The notes beneath the pieces were generated by a model. That model did no database searches. It was not told the DNA's origin and worked only from the letters and a program-made list of their open reading frames with translations. Position numbers and translations under genes: made by a program. A DNA stretch of 42,001 nt, from positions 1-42,001 of the forward strand of contig JAIKYE010000082.1 in NCBI GenBank assembly GCA_024683455.1, read 5' to 3'. Positions 1-8,651 of this stretch are shown here, piece after piece. The stretch comes from Bacteroidaceae bacterium (lineage in GTDB: Bacteria; Bacteroidota; Bacteroidia; Bacteroidales; Bacteroidaceae). Every line of letters begins with the position of its first letter. Position 1 is the first letter of the stretch.

Positions 1-3000
1 GAAGGTTCTACAGTCATTACTTTCACGCAGGCTGCCACAGCAACTCACGAGGCCGTAAGTAAGTCTCTTAACGTCACGGTTTCGAAGGTGGCTAATACCT
101 TATCATTATCTCTGCCGACACAGGAAGTAGATGTGGATGGCACCATTACTGTTAGTATTATAGGTAAGAACAGCAATGCTCCTATTACGGCAGAGATTAC
201 GGATGCCGAACTTTCTTCTGGCATCAACAACGGTTCGGATGTCATTACCTATGCCAATGGTATCATCACTGCCAAGAATGCCGGTACTGCCAAGATTAAG
301 TTTACACAGGCGGCTAATGATAAGTACACGGGCTTTGAGAGTGCTGTCTATGAGATTACGGTTAATAAGATAACTAATACTATCTCGTTTACCTTGGCTG
401 GTGGTTCGGCTTCAAACATAAAGTTGAAGTATGGTGCTACAGCAACGTTAAGCTATAGTTCCACCCATAGTGACAATGATATTGTGGTAAGACGCCGTAG
501 TGGAACGTTCACGACATATTCTAATGGAACTATTACCGCGGGTAATACAGCCGGTACTGATATTTATGAGATTAAGCAGGCGGAGACCTATAAATACACA
601 GCCGATTATGTATCTTTCACAGTAAGAGTAAATAATACTGATGAGGCTGTAGGTTATGTACTAAATGAAGCGACAGAATACTCTCATGGAACGGGTGCAG
701 GTGTCGTTCACACTTATGAGTTATCTGGACCAGGTGAAACGTTATCTTATCAGGCCAGTCGCGGAACAGCTATTACCATATATTACAACTTGTATGTTGA
801 GTATTCCTCTGATAATCAGAATTGGTCAGAGGCTCAGAATAATACAAGTGTAGATGCTAAGTATAAGGAATTCTCTTGTGCTATTCCTGAGACAGCCCGT
901 TATGTGCGTTTCCGTTTCCCCGCTGGTGGAACCTTGGTCAAATATATCAAAGATGTAAAGGTGACGCGTAAGACTTATGTCCGTGCTTCTGCTGACAAGA
1001 CTGCCTTTGGTGAGGTATATACCGACCAACCACAGAAGGCAACCTTTACGGTTGACTACAGCACTACAAACGGAGGAAACATAACAGTTAATTCCAGCAA
1101 CCCGAATTTCGTTGCTAAACCTACTGAGTTAAGTGTTGAGGAAAACAGTGATGGTACTAAGACCTTTACGGTCACCTATACTCCTAATCCGGATCACCTT
1201 GGTGCAGAATCTGCGGATATCACTGTGTCTGACTTGTTCTACTCTCAGAAGATTACACTGACTGCTACTGCCAAGAAATACGGAACAACCATTATGCGTG
1301 GCAGCAATACAGAGACGGAAATGAGTGTTGATGGTACCATTGGTAATGTCTTTGCCTTTACCGGTACAAGTTCTGTGGTACCATCATCAGACAGCAATGC
1401 TGATTTCTATTATACTATCAGCCAAACACAGACATCATCTGTAAATAACGGTGAGGGCGTCATCAGCTACGATCCTGCGAAGAACACTATCACAGGCTTG
1501 AATGCAGGCACAGCTCGTCTGACTATCTATCAGAAGAAGACAATACTTTATAATGCAACTAGCCAGACGTTCGACTTTTCTGTCACTAAGTTGCCCAACA
1601 ATGTTGGTTTTGCTCTTAGTGCAACCACGCTGAATGTAGATGGTACAGCAACTGTCGTTGTGACAAATGATGATAGTAAGGGTGCTGTAACTGCAAGTTT
1701 CACTAACATTCTTTATACCAATGAGACCCAGAATCGTGATGGCGGATTGCTTTCTTATACGTCTGCGACAAAGGCTCTAACTGGTGTGAATGCTGGTACT
1801 GGTACTGTAATAGTTTCCCAGGCTGAGACCTATAAATACGAAGGCAAGAGCACACAGTTTAATGTTGTTGTTAACAAACTTACTCAATTATTGACATGGG
1901 ATGATTCCGACCTGGAAACAACCATGCAGAAAGGTGCCATCCTTGAGGGTAATACTGCCAAGTCGAATGTTGGACTTACTCCTGTGACTTATGCGTCAAG
2001 CAATACGGCTGCTATAACAGTAGATGCCAATACAGGTGTGCTTACAGCTGTAGAGGTGGGCTCCAACGTTACTATAACAGCCTCTCAGGTAGGTAACTAT
2101 AAGTACTTGCCAGCAACGCTGACTCGTATATTCTCTGTCTTTAATAAGCAGACGCCTGCCTTTAGTGCAGATGCCCATTTTACTGGTACAAATGGTAGAA
2201 TAGAAATAGAAGCAACTGCCACCATTATGGTTACAGGTGTTAGTGAAGGCGAGGATTTCAGTATTACCTGTGGGGACAATTCTGTTATCAGTGTAGAACG
2301 TAATGGTGAGACTATCACTATAACGGCCTTGACATTGGGTAGCACAACGTTGACATTGGTACAGGAGGGTAATGACGACTTTATTGCCAAGAGTGTGACT
2401 TATAACATAGAGGTTTATATGCCTGATGATTATCTGACGCTTTCTCCATATGAGACTCCCTCTTTCGTGGCCGGAACGTACCGAAGAGTCATATTGAACC
2501 GAGCTCTGAAGGCTGGATATAACTCGCTGGCTTTGCCGTTCAATACTACAGTGGAGGAAATTGTGGGTGCCGATTATAATGCTTCAACCGATTGGGTTGC
2601 CCAGCTAAGTCTTGTAACCTATAACAAGCAAGATGGCTATTCCCTGTTTTTTGAGAAGTCTAACGAGATTTTAGCAAACCAACCATATATTCTGCATTTA
2701 GGTGCACAAAAGAGTAGCGTGGTGTTTAAAAATGTTGTCATGCTAAATGCGACTTCAACAGAACAAACTGCTACTGGAGGCATAAACAATTATGCAGATT
2801 GGCAGATGATCTCAAACTATACCACCAACTTCGATATGGAAGGCAAATATGGCGTAGTGAATGCTGAAGATTGCCTGAAGAAGGGAGAAGCAGGCTCCAC
2901 CCTGAAGGCATATACTGCATACATTATATATAAGGGTGTTGCACCGTCTCAGGTAAAGGTGGCATATTTAGATGAGGATGAGGCTGATGGCTTGCTTGAA

Positions 3001-3141
3001 CTTGTCGGAAATCAGCAGAATGAGGCTACTGGGCAGCAAGTTTATGACTTGCAAGGACGTAAACTTCCGCGTGCTCAACGTGGTATCAATATAGTCATCA
3101 AGAAAGATGGTAGGGTGGCAAAGGTACTCTCTGCCTTCTGA
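1..3141 (+). CDS. Ig-like-repeat surface protein, 5' truncated
   Basis: The reading frame is open from base 1, so the gene starts left of the window; the first GTG at 88 is an internal valine. At least five Ig-like (BIG2-type) repeats of about 90 residues can be seen, each with a VDGT-like strand, a GxxxAxNAGTA-like turn and a closing NVVVNK-type strand, at roughly 85-370, 380-640, 1300-1600, 1600-1880 and 1890-2150. Bases about 640-990 look different and resemble a discoidin-like beta-sandwich. The C-terminus (about 3040-3141) has YDLQGRKLPRAQRG followed by a basic strand, the pattern of type IX secretion sorting tails in Bacteroidota. It is probably an exported adhesin-like or scaffold protein. 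No catalytic motif is visible and the ligand is unknown. Confidence 0.8.
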   Translation, partial: EGSTVITFTQAATATHEAVSKSLNVTVSKVANTLSLSLPTQEVDVDGTITVSIIGKNSNAPITAEITDAELSSGINNGSDVITYANGIITAKNAGTAKIKFTQAANDKYTGFESAVYEITVNKITNTISFTLAGGSASNIKLKYGATATLSYSSTHSDNDIVVRRRSGTFTTYSNGTITAGNTAGTDIYEIKQAETYKYTADYVSFTVRVNNTDEAVGYVLNEATEYSHGTGAGVVHTYELSGPGETLSYQASRGTAITIYYNLYVEYSSDNQNWSEAQNNTSVDAKYKEFSCAIPETARYVRFRFPAGGTLVKYIKDVKVTRKTYVRASADKTAFGEVYTDQPQKATFTVDYSTTNGGNITVNSSNPNFVAKPTELSVEENSDGTKTFTVTYTPNPDHLGAESADITVSDLFYSQKITLTATAKKYGTTIMRGSNTETEMSVDGTIGNVFAFTGTSSVVPSSDSNADFYYTISQTQTSSVNNGEGVISYDPAKNTITGLNAGTARLTIYQKKTILYNATSQTFDFSVTKLPNNVGFALSATTLNVDGTATVVVTNDDSKGAVTASFTNILYTNETQNRDGGLLSYTSATKALTGVNAGTGTVIVSQAETYKYEGKSTQFNVVVNKLTQLLTWDDSDLETTMQKGAILEGNTAKSNVGLTPVTYASSNTAAITVDANTGVLTAVEVGSNVTITASQVGNYKYLPATLTRIFSVFNKQTPAFSADAHFTGTNGRIEIEATATIMVTGVSEGEDFSITCGDNSVISVERNGETITITALTLGSTTLTLVQEGNDDFIAKSVTYNIEVYMPDDYLTLSPYETPSFVAGTYRRVILNRALKAGYNSLALPFNTTVEEIVGADYNASTDWVAQLSLVTYNKQDGYSLFFEKSNEILANQPYILHLGAQKSSVVFKNVVMLNATSTEQTATGGINNYADWQMISNYTTNFDMEGKYGVVNAEDCLKKGEAGSTLKAYTAYIIYKGVAPSQVKVAYLDEDEADGLLELVGNQQNEATGQQVYDLQGRKLPRAQRGINIVIKKDGRVAKVLSAF

Positions 3142-3289
3142 TAGAGTGATATTAGGTGAAAGATTGTTTTTCAGGATTGTTTAATTTAGGTATTTAAGTT
3201 TTGTGATTTTTCTTCTTGTTACTTTTTTCTACGTCTTCTCAATGGTTTATTATGGAAGGCGCTGGTGCTTTTAGTATTCAAAAGGAGAT

Positions 3290-4399
3290 TTAGAGTTCCT
3301 TCTTCTTGCCTTTGTTCCAGTATTCATCTAAAGTGATACCTTCCATTTTTAGGAAGCATGACCGTGCTGTCTGTATGGTTCCGAAACCGGCATCTACGAC
3401 TTCGCCAAGGGTAGAAATCCTTCCCTTTGTAATTAATCGTTTCAGTTCCTCTATGCGATAGCGATTGATATAATCGTGTACGTTGTTATAATCCTGACTA
3501 CGTACACATTGGAGAATTAGGTGACGATTATAGCCCACAGCTTCACATAAGCGGTCGCGTCCAAAGGTGTTGTTGGTCCACTCTTCTTTATGGTTCTGCA
3601 TCCAGAACTCTAAACGTTTGAAGCGTAGCAGGTTTGCTTCATTAAAGTCTTCCTTTGCAGCCTTCTCAACGATATCTTCTGTAGGTTCTTCCTGTACTTT
3701 TATCATCAATGGCTGTGGTAAATGAATGGCCATATTTTCCAGTGTTCGGAATGTTAAATACAAATTGAGAAGCGTAAAGATAATGATATAGATCATGAGT
3801 GCTGTAGGGTTGTAGAGTATGGAAACTATGGTGAAGAAAACTACAGAGAATCCTAAACATACACAATATCCAATCAGATAATTGGGGATTTCTGTATTAT
3901 GAACCCTTCGGCGTGGAATCAAGAAAATATTGACAATGTAATAGATGCTGATGCCCAGAGCCAAAATGCGCAATAATACATCGCTTGAAAGGAGATTTTG
4001 AAACACTTCGTGAAAATCACGCATGATTATGATTTTGCTTCCCATCAGTCGGGCTAAAGAATAAACGGCTATCAGGATTAATACTGGTCTGGCATATTTA
4101 ATCATGCGCTTTGCCTGTAGGAAGCCTGGCATAGGAATGCTCAGTGGAAAGATACTTTGTAGATATACGCCGCACATAAGTGGTATAATCATAGCGGGAT
4201 GCATGATACCTGGTTCACCCTTGGCTATCTGATCGCTGATAGATGCAACTGCCGCTAGTAAAAAACCGAAAATACCGTTTACCCATGCTAAGCAAAGATA
4301 TTGAACCTTGTGGCGTGCATAAATTGTTGTCGTGGCACTTATAACTAAATGGGCTGTGGCACTGCATGCCAGTATCAATAGTATTGTATTTGAATCCAT
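3290..4399 (-). CDS. membrane-anchored AraC-family transcriptional regulator
   Basis: The product is about 369 residues. The N-terminal 230 residues contain six to seven hydrophobic segments (for example around AHLVISATTTIYA, YARPVLILIAVYSLA and LMIYIIIFTLLNLYL). The C-terminal 100 residues form an AraC-type double helix-turn-helix, with FGRDRLCEAVGYNRHLI and VVDAGFGTIQTARSCFLK as the two recognition regions. This 7TM-plus-HTH layout occurs in Bacteroidales and suggests a regulator that senses a membrane or envelope signal. I start it at ATG 4399, because an upstream extension to 4453 would run through the TATCTTTG -7 box at 4431-4438. It is divergent from the small secreted protein and glsAB, which are plausible but unproven targets. 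Confidence 0.85.
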   Translation of the reverse strand: MDSNTILLILACSATAHLVISATTTIYARHKVQYLCLAWVNGIFGFLLAAVASISDQIAKGEPGIMHPAMIIPLMCGVYLQSIFPLSIPMPGFLQAKRMIKYARPVLILIAVYSLARLMGSKIIIMRDFHEVFQNLLSSDVLLRILALGISIYYIVNIFLIPRRRVHNTEIPNYLIGYCVCLGFSVVFFTIVSILYNPTALMIYIIIFTLLNLYLTFRTLENMAIHLPQPLMIKVQEEPTEDIVEKAAKEDFNEANLLRFKRLEFWMQNHKEEWTNNTFGRDRLCEAVGYNRHLILQCVRSQDYNNVHDYINRYRIEELKRLITKGRISTLGEVVDAGFGTIQTARSCFLKMEGITLDEYWNKGKKKEL

Positions 4400-4430
4400 T
4401 TTTCTGTGTCGATAGTTGAAAGATTTCTCG

Positions 4431-4438
4431 CAAAGATA
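4431..4438 (-). promoter_or_regulatory. putative -7 box of the AraC-type gene
   Basis: On the minus strand this reads TATCTTTG, matching the Bacteroidota TAnnTTTG -7 consensus. It lies about 32 bp upstream of the chosen ATG at 4399. I see no good -33 TTTG at the expected distance. Confidence 0.45.
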
Positions 4439-4477
4439 GTCATTTTGCATCAATCAGGGCATATTTTTCTCAAAATA

Positions 4478-4509
4478 TTTGTCCTTTTAAGGTAAAAGGT
4501 GTAATTTTG
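4478..4509 (+). promoter_or_regulatory. promoter of the small secreted protein and glsAB
   Basis: TTTG at 4478-4481 and TAATTTTG at 4502-4509 are separated by 20 bp, the spacing expected for Bacteroidota primary-sigma promoters. Transcription would start near 4515, about 20 nt before ATG 4537. Confidence 0.6.
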
Positions 4510-4536
4510 TAATTCATAAAGGTGTAAAAGGATTTT

Positions 4537-4896
4537 ATGTTAAAACGCTTAGTTGTACGTTCGATTGTGTTGTCGCTTTTCCTGTTGGTTTTATTGCCAA
4601 TGGGAGCTTCTATGCGTAAAAAACGAGTGGTGTCAAAGCCAGATTCGATTCCTCTTACTGAGAAAATGCAAGATTTTGGTCGTACAGGACGTATGAGTTG
4701 TTCGACGTTTCCTGTTAAAATTCATACTAGTGGTAGGGCCGTTCAAATCCAAAGTGACCATAACCAGATTCTGCCTATCTATACTAGGACCGGTGCTTTC
4801 TATATGGCTGTTCGTCTTACCAAAGGCGTGAACTGGTTAAACGGGTTACCTCGTGGAAATTATTTCATCAACAATCGTCCTATTTCTATTAACTGA
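4537..4896 (+). CDS. small secreted protein with T9SS-tail-like fold
   Basis: The product has 119 residues. An N-terminal signal peptide or membrane anchor covers residues 4-25 (SIVLSLFLLVLLPMGAS). The rest is probably a small beta-sandwich. The end, with YTRTG, then GLPRGNYFINNRPISI, resembles the last strands of type IX sorting domains and of small DUF3244-like Bacteroidota proteins. It has its own promoter and ends 5 bp before glsA, so it is probably the first gene of that operon. I do not recognise a specific function. A role in the envelope is inference from the signal peptide and from its neighbours, a membrane regulator and lipid genes. Confidence 0.7.
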   Translation: MLKRLVVRSIVLSLFLLVLLPMGASMRKKRVVSKPDSIPLTEKMQDFGRTGRMSCSTFPVKIHTSGRAVQIQSDHNQILPIYTRTGAFYMAVRLTKGVNWLNGLPRGNYFINNRPISIN

Positions 4897-4901
4897 ATCT
4901 A

Positions 4902-5723
4902 ATGACGACTCAGAAGCATACTATCAAGGAAATTGATCTTGACGAGGTTATCCGCAAGAAGGCGGGTGATAAGTCAAGGTATATCCCGCAGTTTATTGTT
5001 AATCTACTTAAGCGTATTATTCATCAAGAGTTTATTAATGTATATCTGCGCCAAGGGTATGTCGGTGTTGATTTCTGCAAACATTGTATAGAATATCTGG
5101 GTGCTACGATAAATGTAGAGGGACGTAAAAATATGCCAAATGATGGACGCTATTATACCTTTGTGAGCAATCATCCTTTGGGCGCTGTTGACGGCGTAAC
5201 CTTAGGTTGGGTGATTGGTGAACAATACGATGGTAAGATAAAGTATTTGGTTAATGACGTTTTGATGAATCTGGAAGGTTTGGCACCTTTGTGTGTACCT
5301 ATAAACAAACTGGGTAAGAATGGCCGAGACTTTCCTGCAATGGTAGAAAGCGCTTTCTCTGGAGAAAACCACGTTATTATGTTTCCTGCGGGTCTTTGCA
5401 GTCGTAAAATGGACGATGGTAAGATAAAGGATGTGGCTTGGAGCAAATCGTTCATTACCAAAAGTGTACAACATCATCGTGATGTCGTCCCTATTCATTT
5501 CGAGGGTCAGTTGACACCGCGTTTTTATCGGGTGGCCCGTTTTTGTAAGAGATTTCATTTGCCAAACTTTGCGCAGATTCTTCTGCCTGATGAGATGTAT
5601 AAAAGCAATGGAAAAGTTTACACTGTAAAAATCGGGAAGCCTATAGCTTGGCAAACATTTGATAAGTCTCGCACCCCGTTACAATGGGCACAGTGGGTGC
5701 AAAGTAAAGTATATGAAATATGA
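4902..5723 (+). CDS. glsA: lysophospholipid-type O-acyltransferase, glycine-lipid synthesis
   Basis: The product has 273 residues and belongs to the PlsC-like acyltransferase superfamily. The HX4D catalytic motif appears as NHPLGAVDG near residue 90, followed by LAPLCVPINKLGKNGR and the MFPAGLCSRK block that corresponds to family motif III (EGTRS-like). The gene overlaps the next one by the 4-bp ATGA junction. In Bacteroides thetaiotaomicron, an adjacent O-acyltransferase/N-acyltransferase pair (GlsA/GlsB, related to OlsA/OlsB of ornithine lipids) makes acylated glycine lipids. The same pairing here supports that role: adding the second acyl chain to N-acyl-3-hydroxyacyl glycine at the inner membrane. 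The amino-acid head group cannot be read from sequence. Confidence 0.85.
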   Translation: MTTQKHTIKEIDLDEVIRKKAGDKSRYIPQFIVNLLKRIIHQEFINVYLRQGYVGVDFCKHCIEYLGATINVEGRKNMPNDGRYYTFVSNHPLGAVDGVTLGWVIGEQYDGKIKYLVNDVLMNLEGLAPLCVPINKLGKNGRDFPAMVESAFSGENHVIMFPAGLCSRKMDDGKIKDVAWSKSFITKSVQHHRDVVPIHFEGQLTPRFYRVARFCKRFHLPNFAQILLPDEMYKSNGKVYTVKIGKPIAWQTFDKSRTPLQWAQWVQSKVYEI

Positions 5724-6709
5724 TGGAAGAGATTATTGGTAGTATTCCACGCGAGATATTGAAGGCGGAATTGACGCCAGATAAAAGGTTGCGCATGACC
5801 AACAAAAGTAGTAATGAGGTCTATGTCGTAACATGGCAGGATTCTCCCAACGTAGTGAGAGAGATTGGTCGATTGCGCGAAATTGCCTTCCGTGCAGCAG
5901 GTGGAGGAACAGGAAAAAGTATGGACCTTGATGAGTTTGATACTTGCGACAATCCCTATAAGCAAATTCTTGTATGGGATCCTGAGGAAGAAGAAATTGT
6001 AGGTGGCTACCGTTATATTCTCGGCAAGGACTGGAAATATGATGAGGAAGGACAACCAATATTGGCAACTAGTCACATGTTCCGTTTTAGTGATAAATTC
6101 CTAAAAGAATATGCTCCGTGGACCATCGAATTGGGACGCAGTTTTGTGACATTGGAGTACCAAAGTACGTTGCGCGGCAGAAAAGGAATCTTTGCATTGG
6201 ATAACCTTTGGGATGGCTTGGGCGCCATAGTTGTAATAGAGCCGACAGTTCGTTATCTTTTTGGCAAGTTTACTATGTATCCCAGCTATGACCGCAAGGC
6301 TCGTGATATGATACTCTATTTCCTAAAGAAACATTTCCCAGATCCTGATAATCTGATATTCCCTATGCAGCCCCTGCAATTGGAGCACGACACTAAGGAG
6401 TTTGAGAAGATTTTTGTTGAAGATGATTTCAAGGCTGACTATAGAATCCTTAATAGCGAAGTTCGTGCCCTTGGTTATAATATACCTCCTTTGGTAAATG
6501 CATATATGGGGTTGAGCCCAACCATGAAGCTGTTTGGTACAGCCATCAATGATGGATTTGGTGATGTGGAGGAAACTGGCATTTTGATTGCCGTGGATGA
6601 AATTCTGCAGGAGAAGCGTATGAGGCACATTGATACTTTCGCTGCAGAGCATCCTGAGTTAGTGAAGATAACGAGTGGGGCGAATCGTATTTTTTATAAG
6701 CCAGAGTAA
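5720..6709 (+). CDS. glsB: GNAT-fold N-acyltransferase (hemolysin-like), glycine-lipid synthesis
   Basis: The product has 329 residues and resembles the COG3176 hemolysin-like/OlsB group of acyl-ACP-dependent N-acyltransferases. Recognisable blocks are VREIGRLREIAFRAAGGGTG near residue 50, then DEFDTCDNPYKQILVWD, IVGGYRYILG, and the IELGRSFVTLEYQ block near residue 140. It starts inside the stop codon of glsA (ATGA overlap), implying translational coupling. By comparison with Bacteroides GlsB it should attach a 3-hydroxy fatty acid to an amino-acid amine, giving the monoacylated precursor for GlsA. Glycine is the likely amino acid in this phylum but is not proven here. Confidence 0.85.
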   Translation: MMEEIIGSIPREILKAELTPDKRLRMTNKSSNEVYVVTWQDSPNVVREIGRLREIAFRAAGGGTGKSMDLDEFDTCDNPYKQILVWDPEEEEIVGGYRYILGKDWKYDEEGQPILATSHMFRFSDKFLKEYAPWTIELGRSFVTLEYQSTLRGRKGIFALDNLWDGLGAIVVIEPTVRYLFGKFTMYPSYDRKARDMILYFLKKHFPDPDNLIFPMQPLQLEHDTKEFEKIFVEDDFKADYRILNSEVRALGYNIPPLVNAYMGLSPTMKLFGTAINDGFGDVEETGILIAVDEILQEKRMRHIDTFAAEHPELVKITSGANRIFYKPE

Positions 6710-6755
6710 TAGAAGAATACTAAAGAGGATTTGAAGAAGGAGGATTATTCTGTAT

Positions 6756-8123
6756 ATGGAAGATAAAATGATGAATTGGAAACAGTTGCTCTCCAATAAA
6801 CGGTTGGGGCAGGAGGGCTTGTCCAGCAGGAACGATGATAGAACGGAGTTCCAGCGTGACTATGACCGTTTGATATTCTCTGCTCCTTTCCGACGTTTAC
6901 AGAATAAGACTCAAGTGTTCCCCTTGCCTGGCAGTATTTTTGTACACAACCGCTTGACACATAGTCTGGAGGTGAGTAGTGTGGGACGTAGCCTAGGAAA
7001 CGATGTGAGCCGTCTGCTCCTGGAACGTCATCCCCAATTGGTAGATACACACTTTACAGAGTTGGGGAGTATTGTTAGTGCAGCTTGTTTGGCCCACGAC
7101 TTGGGAAATCCTCCTTTTGGACATAGTGGAGAGAAGGCCATTGGTACCTATTTCAGCGAGGGCGATGGCCTGTTTCTGAAGAACTATGTATGTGAAGAAA
7201 CTGGTGATTGCCTTAACCACAAACAATGGGAAGACTTGATTCATTTCGAGGGTAATGCCAACGCTTTTCGTTTGCTGACGCACCATTTTAATGGTCGCAG
7301 AAAGGGTGGTTTTGTGATGACGTACAGCACCTTGGCAAGTATTGTTAAGTATCCTTTTTCTTCCGACTTGGCTGGTGAAAAACGAAAGTTTGGGTTCTTC
7401 CGTAGCGAAGTTGATGATTTCTGTAAAATTGCAGATGAATTGGGAATCCTAAAATTAGATGCTCCAGAAGGCTCCTATAAATACGCGCGTTATCCATTGG
7501 TTTATCTGGTTGAAGCTGCCGACGATATATGCTATCAGGTGATGGACATTGAGGATGCTCATAAGTTGAAGCTTCTTACTACGGAGCAAGTAAAAGGGCT
7601 CTTCTTAAACTATTTCGAAGAAAAGCAACGCAATCATATTGTTGAACGTATGGAAACGTTAGACGATGTGAATGAGCAAGTTGTTTACTTGCGTTCTTGT
7701 GTTATTAACTGTCTGGAGCAGGAATGTGTGCGTGTCTTTGTCGAACACGAAGATGAGTTCCTCGCAGGAACATTCCCTGGACCGCTTATCAAGCACATCG
7801 CAGAAGTTCCAAAACATGCTTATGAAGAATGTGAGAAGATGGCATACGCACACATCTATCATTGCAAGGACGTTGTGGATATAGAAATTGCCGGTTATAA
7901 GGTAATTACTCAGTTGACAGATTTGATGATAAATGCGGTTACTCACCCAGAGAAAGCGTTCTCTCAGTTGCTTATCAATAGGGTAAGTTCGCAGTATCAG
8001 ATTCTGGCGCCTACACTTTATGAGCGTGTAATGGCAGTCTTGGATTATATCAGTGGTATGACGGATGTCTATGCGCTGGATTTATATAGAAAAATAAATG
8101 GCATGAGTTTGCCTGATGTTTAA
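6756..8123 (+). CDS. dgt: dGTP triphosphohydrolase (HD domain)
   Basis: The product has 455 residues. It should hydrolyse dGTP (or dNTPs) to deoxynucleoside and triphosphate. The N-terminus has the family block RDYDRLIFSAPFRRLQNKTQ, then HNRLTHSLEVSSVGRSLG. The HD signature HDLGNPPFGHSGE supplies metal ligands near residues 114-115, and a later EAADDICYQVMDIEDAHK block supplies another. The length fits the family. An AAGGAGG tract at 6738-6744 lies about 11 nt before ATG 6756; such a strong Shine-Dalgarno is unusual in this phylum and supports this start over the ATGs at 6768 and 6771. dUTPase lies immediately downstream, grouping two nucleotide-sanitising enzymes. Confidence 0.92.
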   Translation: MEDKMMNWKQLLSNKRLGQEGLSSRNDDRTEFQRDYDRLIFSAPFRRLQNKTQVFPLPGSIFVHNRLTHSLEVSSVGRSLGNDVSRLLLERHPQLVDTHFTELGSIVSAACLAHDLGNPPFGHSGEKAIGTYFSEGDGLFLKNYVCEETGDCLNHKQWEDLIHFEGNANAFRLLTHHFNGRRKGGFVMTYSTLASIVKYPFSSDLAGEKRKFGFFRSEVDDFCKIADELGILKLDAPEGSYKYARYPLVYLVEAADDICYQVMDIEDAHKLKLLTTEQVKGLFLNYFEEKQRNHIVERMETLDDVNEQVVYLRSCVINCLEQECVRVFVEHEDEFLAGTFPGPLIKHIAEVPKHAYEECEKMAYAHIYHCKDVVDIEIAGYKVITQLTDLMINAVTHPEKAFSQLLINRVSSQYQILAPTLYERVMAVLDYISGMTDVYALDLYRKINGMSLPDV

Positions 8124-8188
8124 TAGGCTTTAGGCTTTAGATGTTAGGCCTTAGCTAATGTTCAATGTTTAATGTTCAATTTTCAATG
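8123..8188 (+). repeat. short interspersed repeats upstream of dut
   Basis: From 8123 there are degenerate direct repeats of GGCTTTAG/TTAGGCCTTAG. From 8157 to 8188 there are tandem variants of AATGTTCAAT. The last repeat unit supplies the ATG of dut at 8186. The second type also occurs at 20439-20463. Confidence 0.75.
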
Positions 8189-8620
8189 AAAATAAAGATA
8201 GTTAATCGCAGTCATCATGCACTGCCCCAATATGCTACCGAACAGTCGGCTGGAGTAGATTTAAGAGCAAATTTGGAGGCCCCTATTGAGTTGAGACCTA
8301 TGGAAAGACGTTTAATACCTACAGGTCTTTATCTCTCATTGCCCAAAGGTTTTGAAGCTCAGGTTCGTCCTAGAAGCGGTCTCGCTATAAAGCATGGTAT
8401 AACCGTGTTGAATACTCCGGGGACCATTGACGCAGATTATCGTGGTGAAATATGTGTTATCCTTATTAATCTTTCGTCTGATAATTTTGTAATCGAGGAT
8501 GGGGAGCGCATTGCGCAGATGATTATTGTTCGCCATGAACAAGCCGAGTGGGAACAGGTGGAAGTTCTTGATGAAACGGAGCGTGGCGCAGGTGGTTTCG
8601 GACATAGTGGTGTGAAATAA
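8186..8620 (+). CDS. dut: dUTP diphosphatase (dUTPase)
   Basis: The product has 144 residues, typical for the homotrimeric family that converts dUTP to dUMP and pyrophosphate. All five motifs are visible: SAGVDLRA (I), [11 protein letters not shown] (II), [17 protein letters not shown] (III), GERIAQMII (IV) and the C-terminal [10 protein letters not shown] (V). I start it at ATG 8186 (MKIKIVN). The longer frame from 8165 would add only seven residues encoded by the AATGTTCAAT repeat. It follows dgt and precedes TPR, DUF4292-like and EnvC-like genes. Confidence 0.95.
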   Translation: MKIKIVNRSHHALPQYATEQSAGVDLRANLEAPIELRPMERRLIPTGLYLSLPKGFEAQVRPRSGLAIKHGITVLNTPGTIDADYRGEICVILINLSSDNFVIEDGERIAQMIIVRHEQAEWEQVEVLDETERGAGGFGHSGVK

Positions 8621-8621
8621 A

Positions 8622-8651
8622 GTTGATAGTTGAGAGATTAGGGATTAGGGT
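8622..8651 (+). repeat. GATTAGGG-type microrepeat at the TPR gene start
   Basis: This 30-bp stretch between dut and the TPR gene contains GTTGAGAG followed by two copies of GATTAGGG. It occupies the place of the ribosome-binding region and runs into the GTG start at 8650. Confidence 0.5.

Noticed and set aside
88..90. GTG as the start of the first gene
   Set aside because: The frame is open to base 1 and the Ig-like repeat pattern continues upstream, so it is internal.
5202..5654. Minus-strand ORF of 150 codons opposite glsA
   Set aside because: No recognisable motifs; it overlaps a well-supported acyltransferase gene completely.
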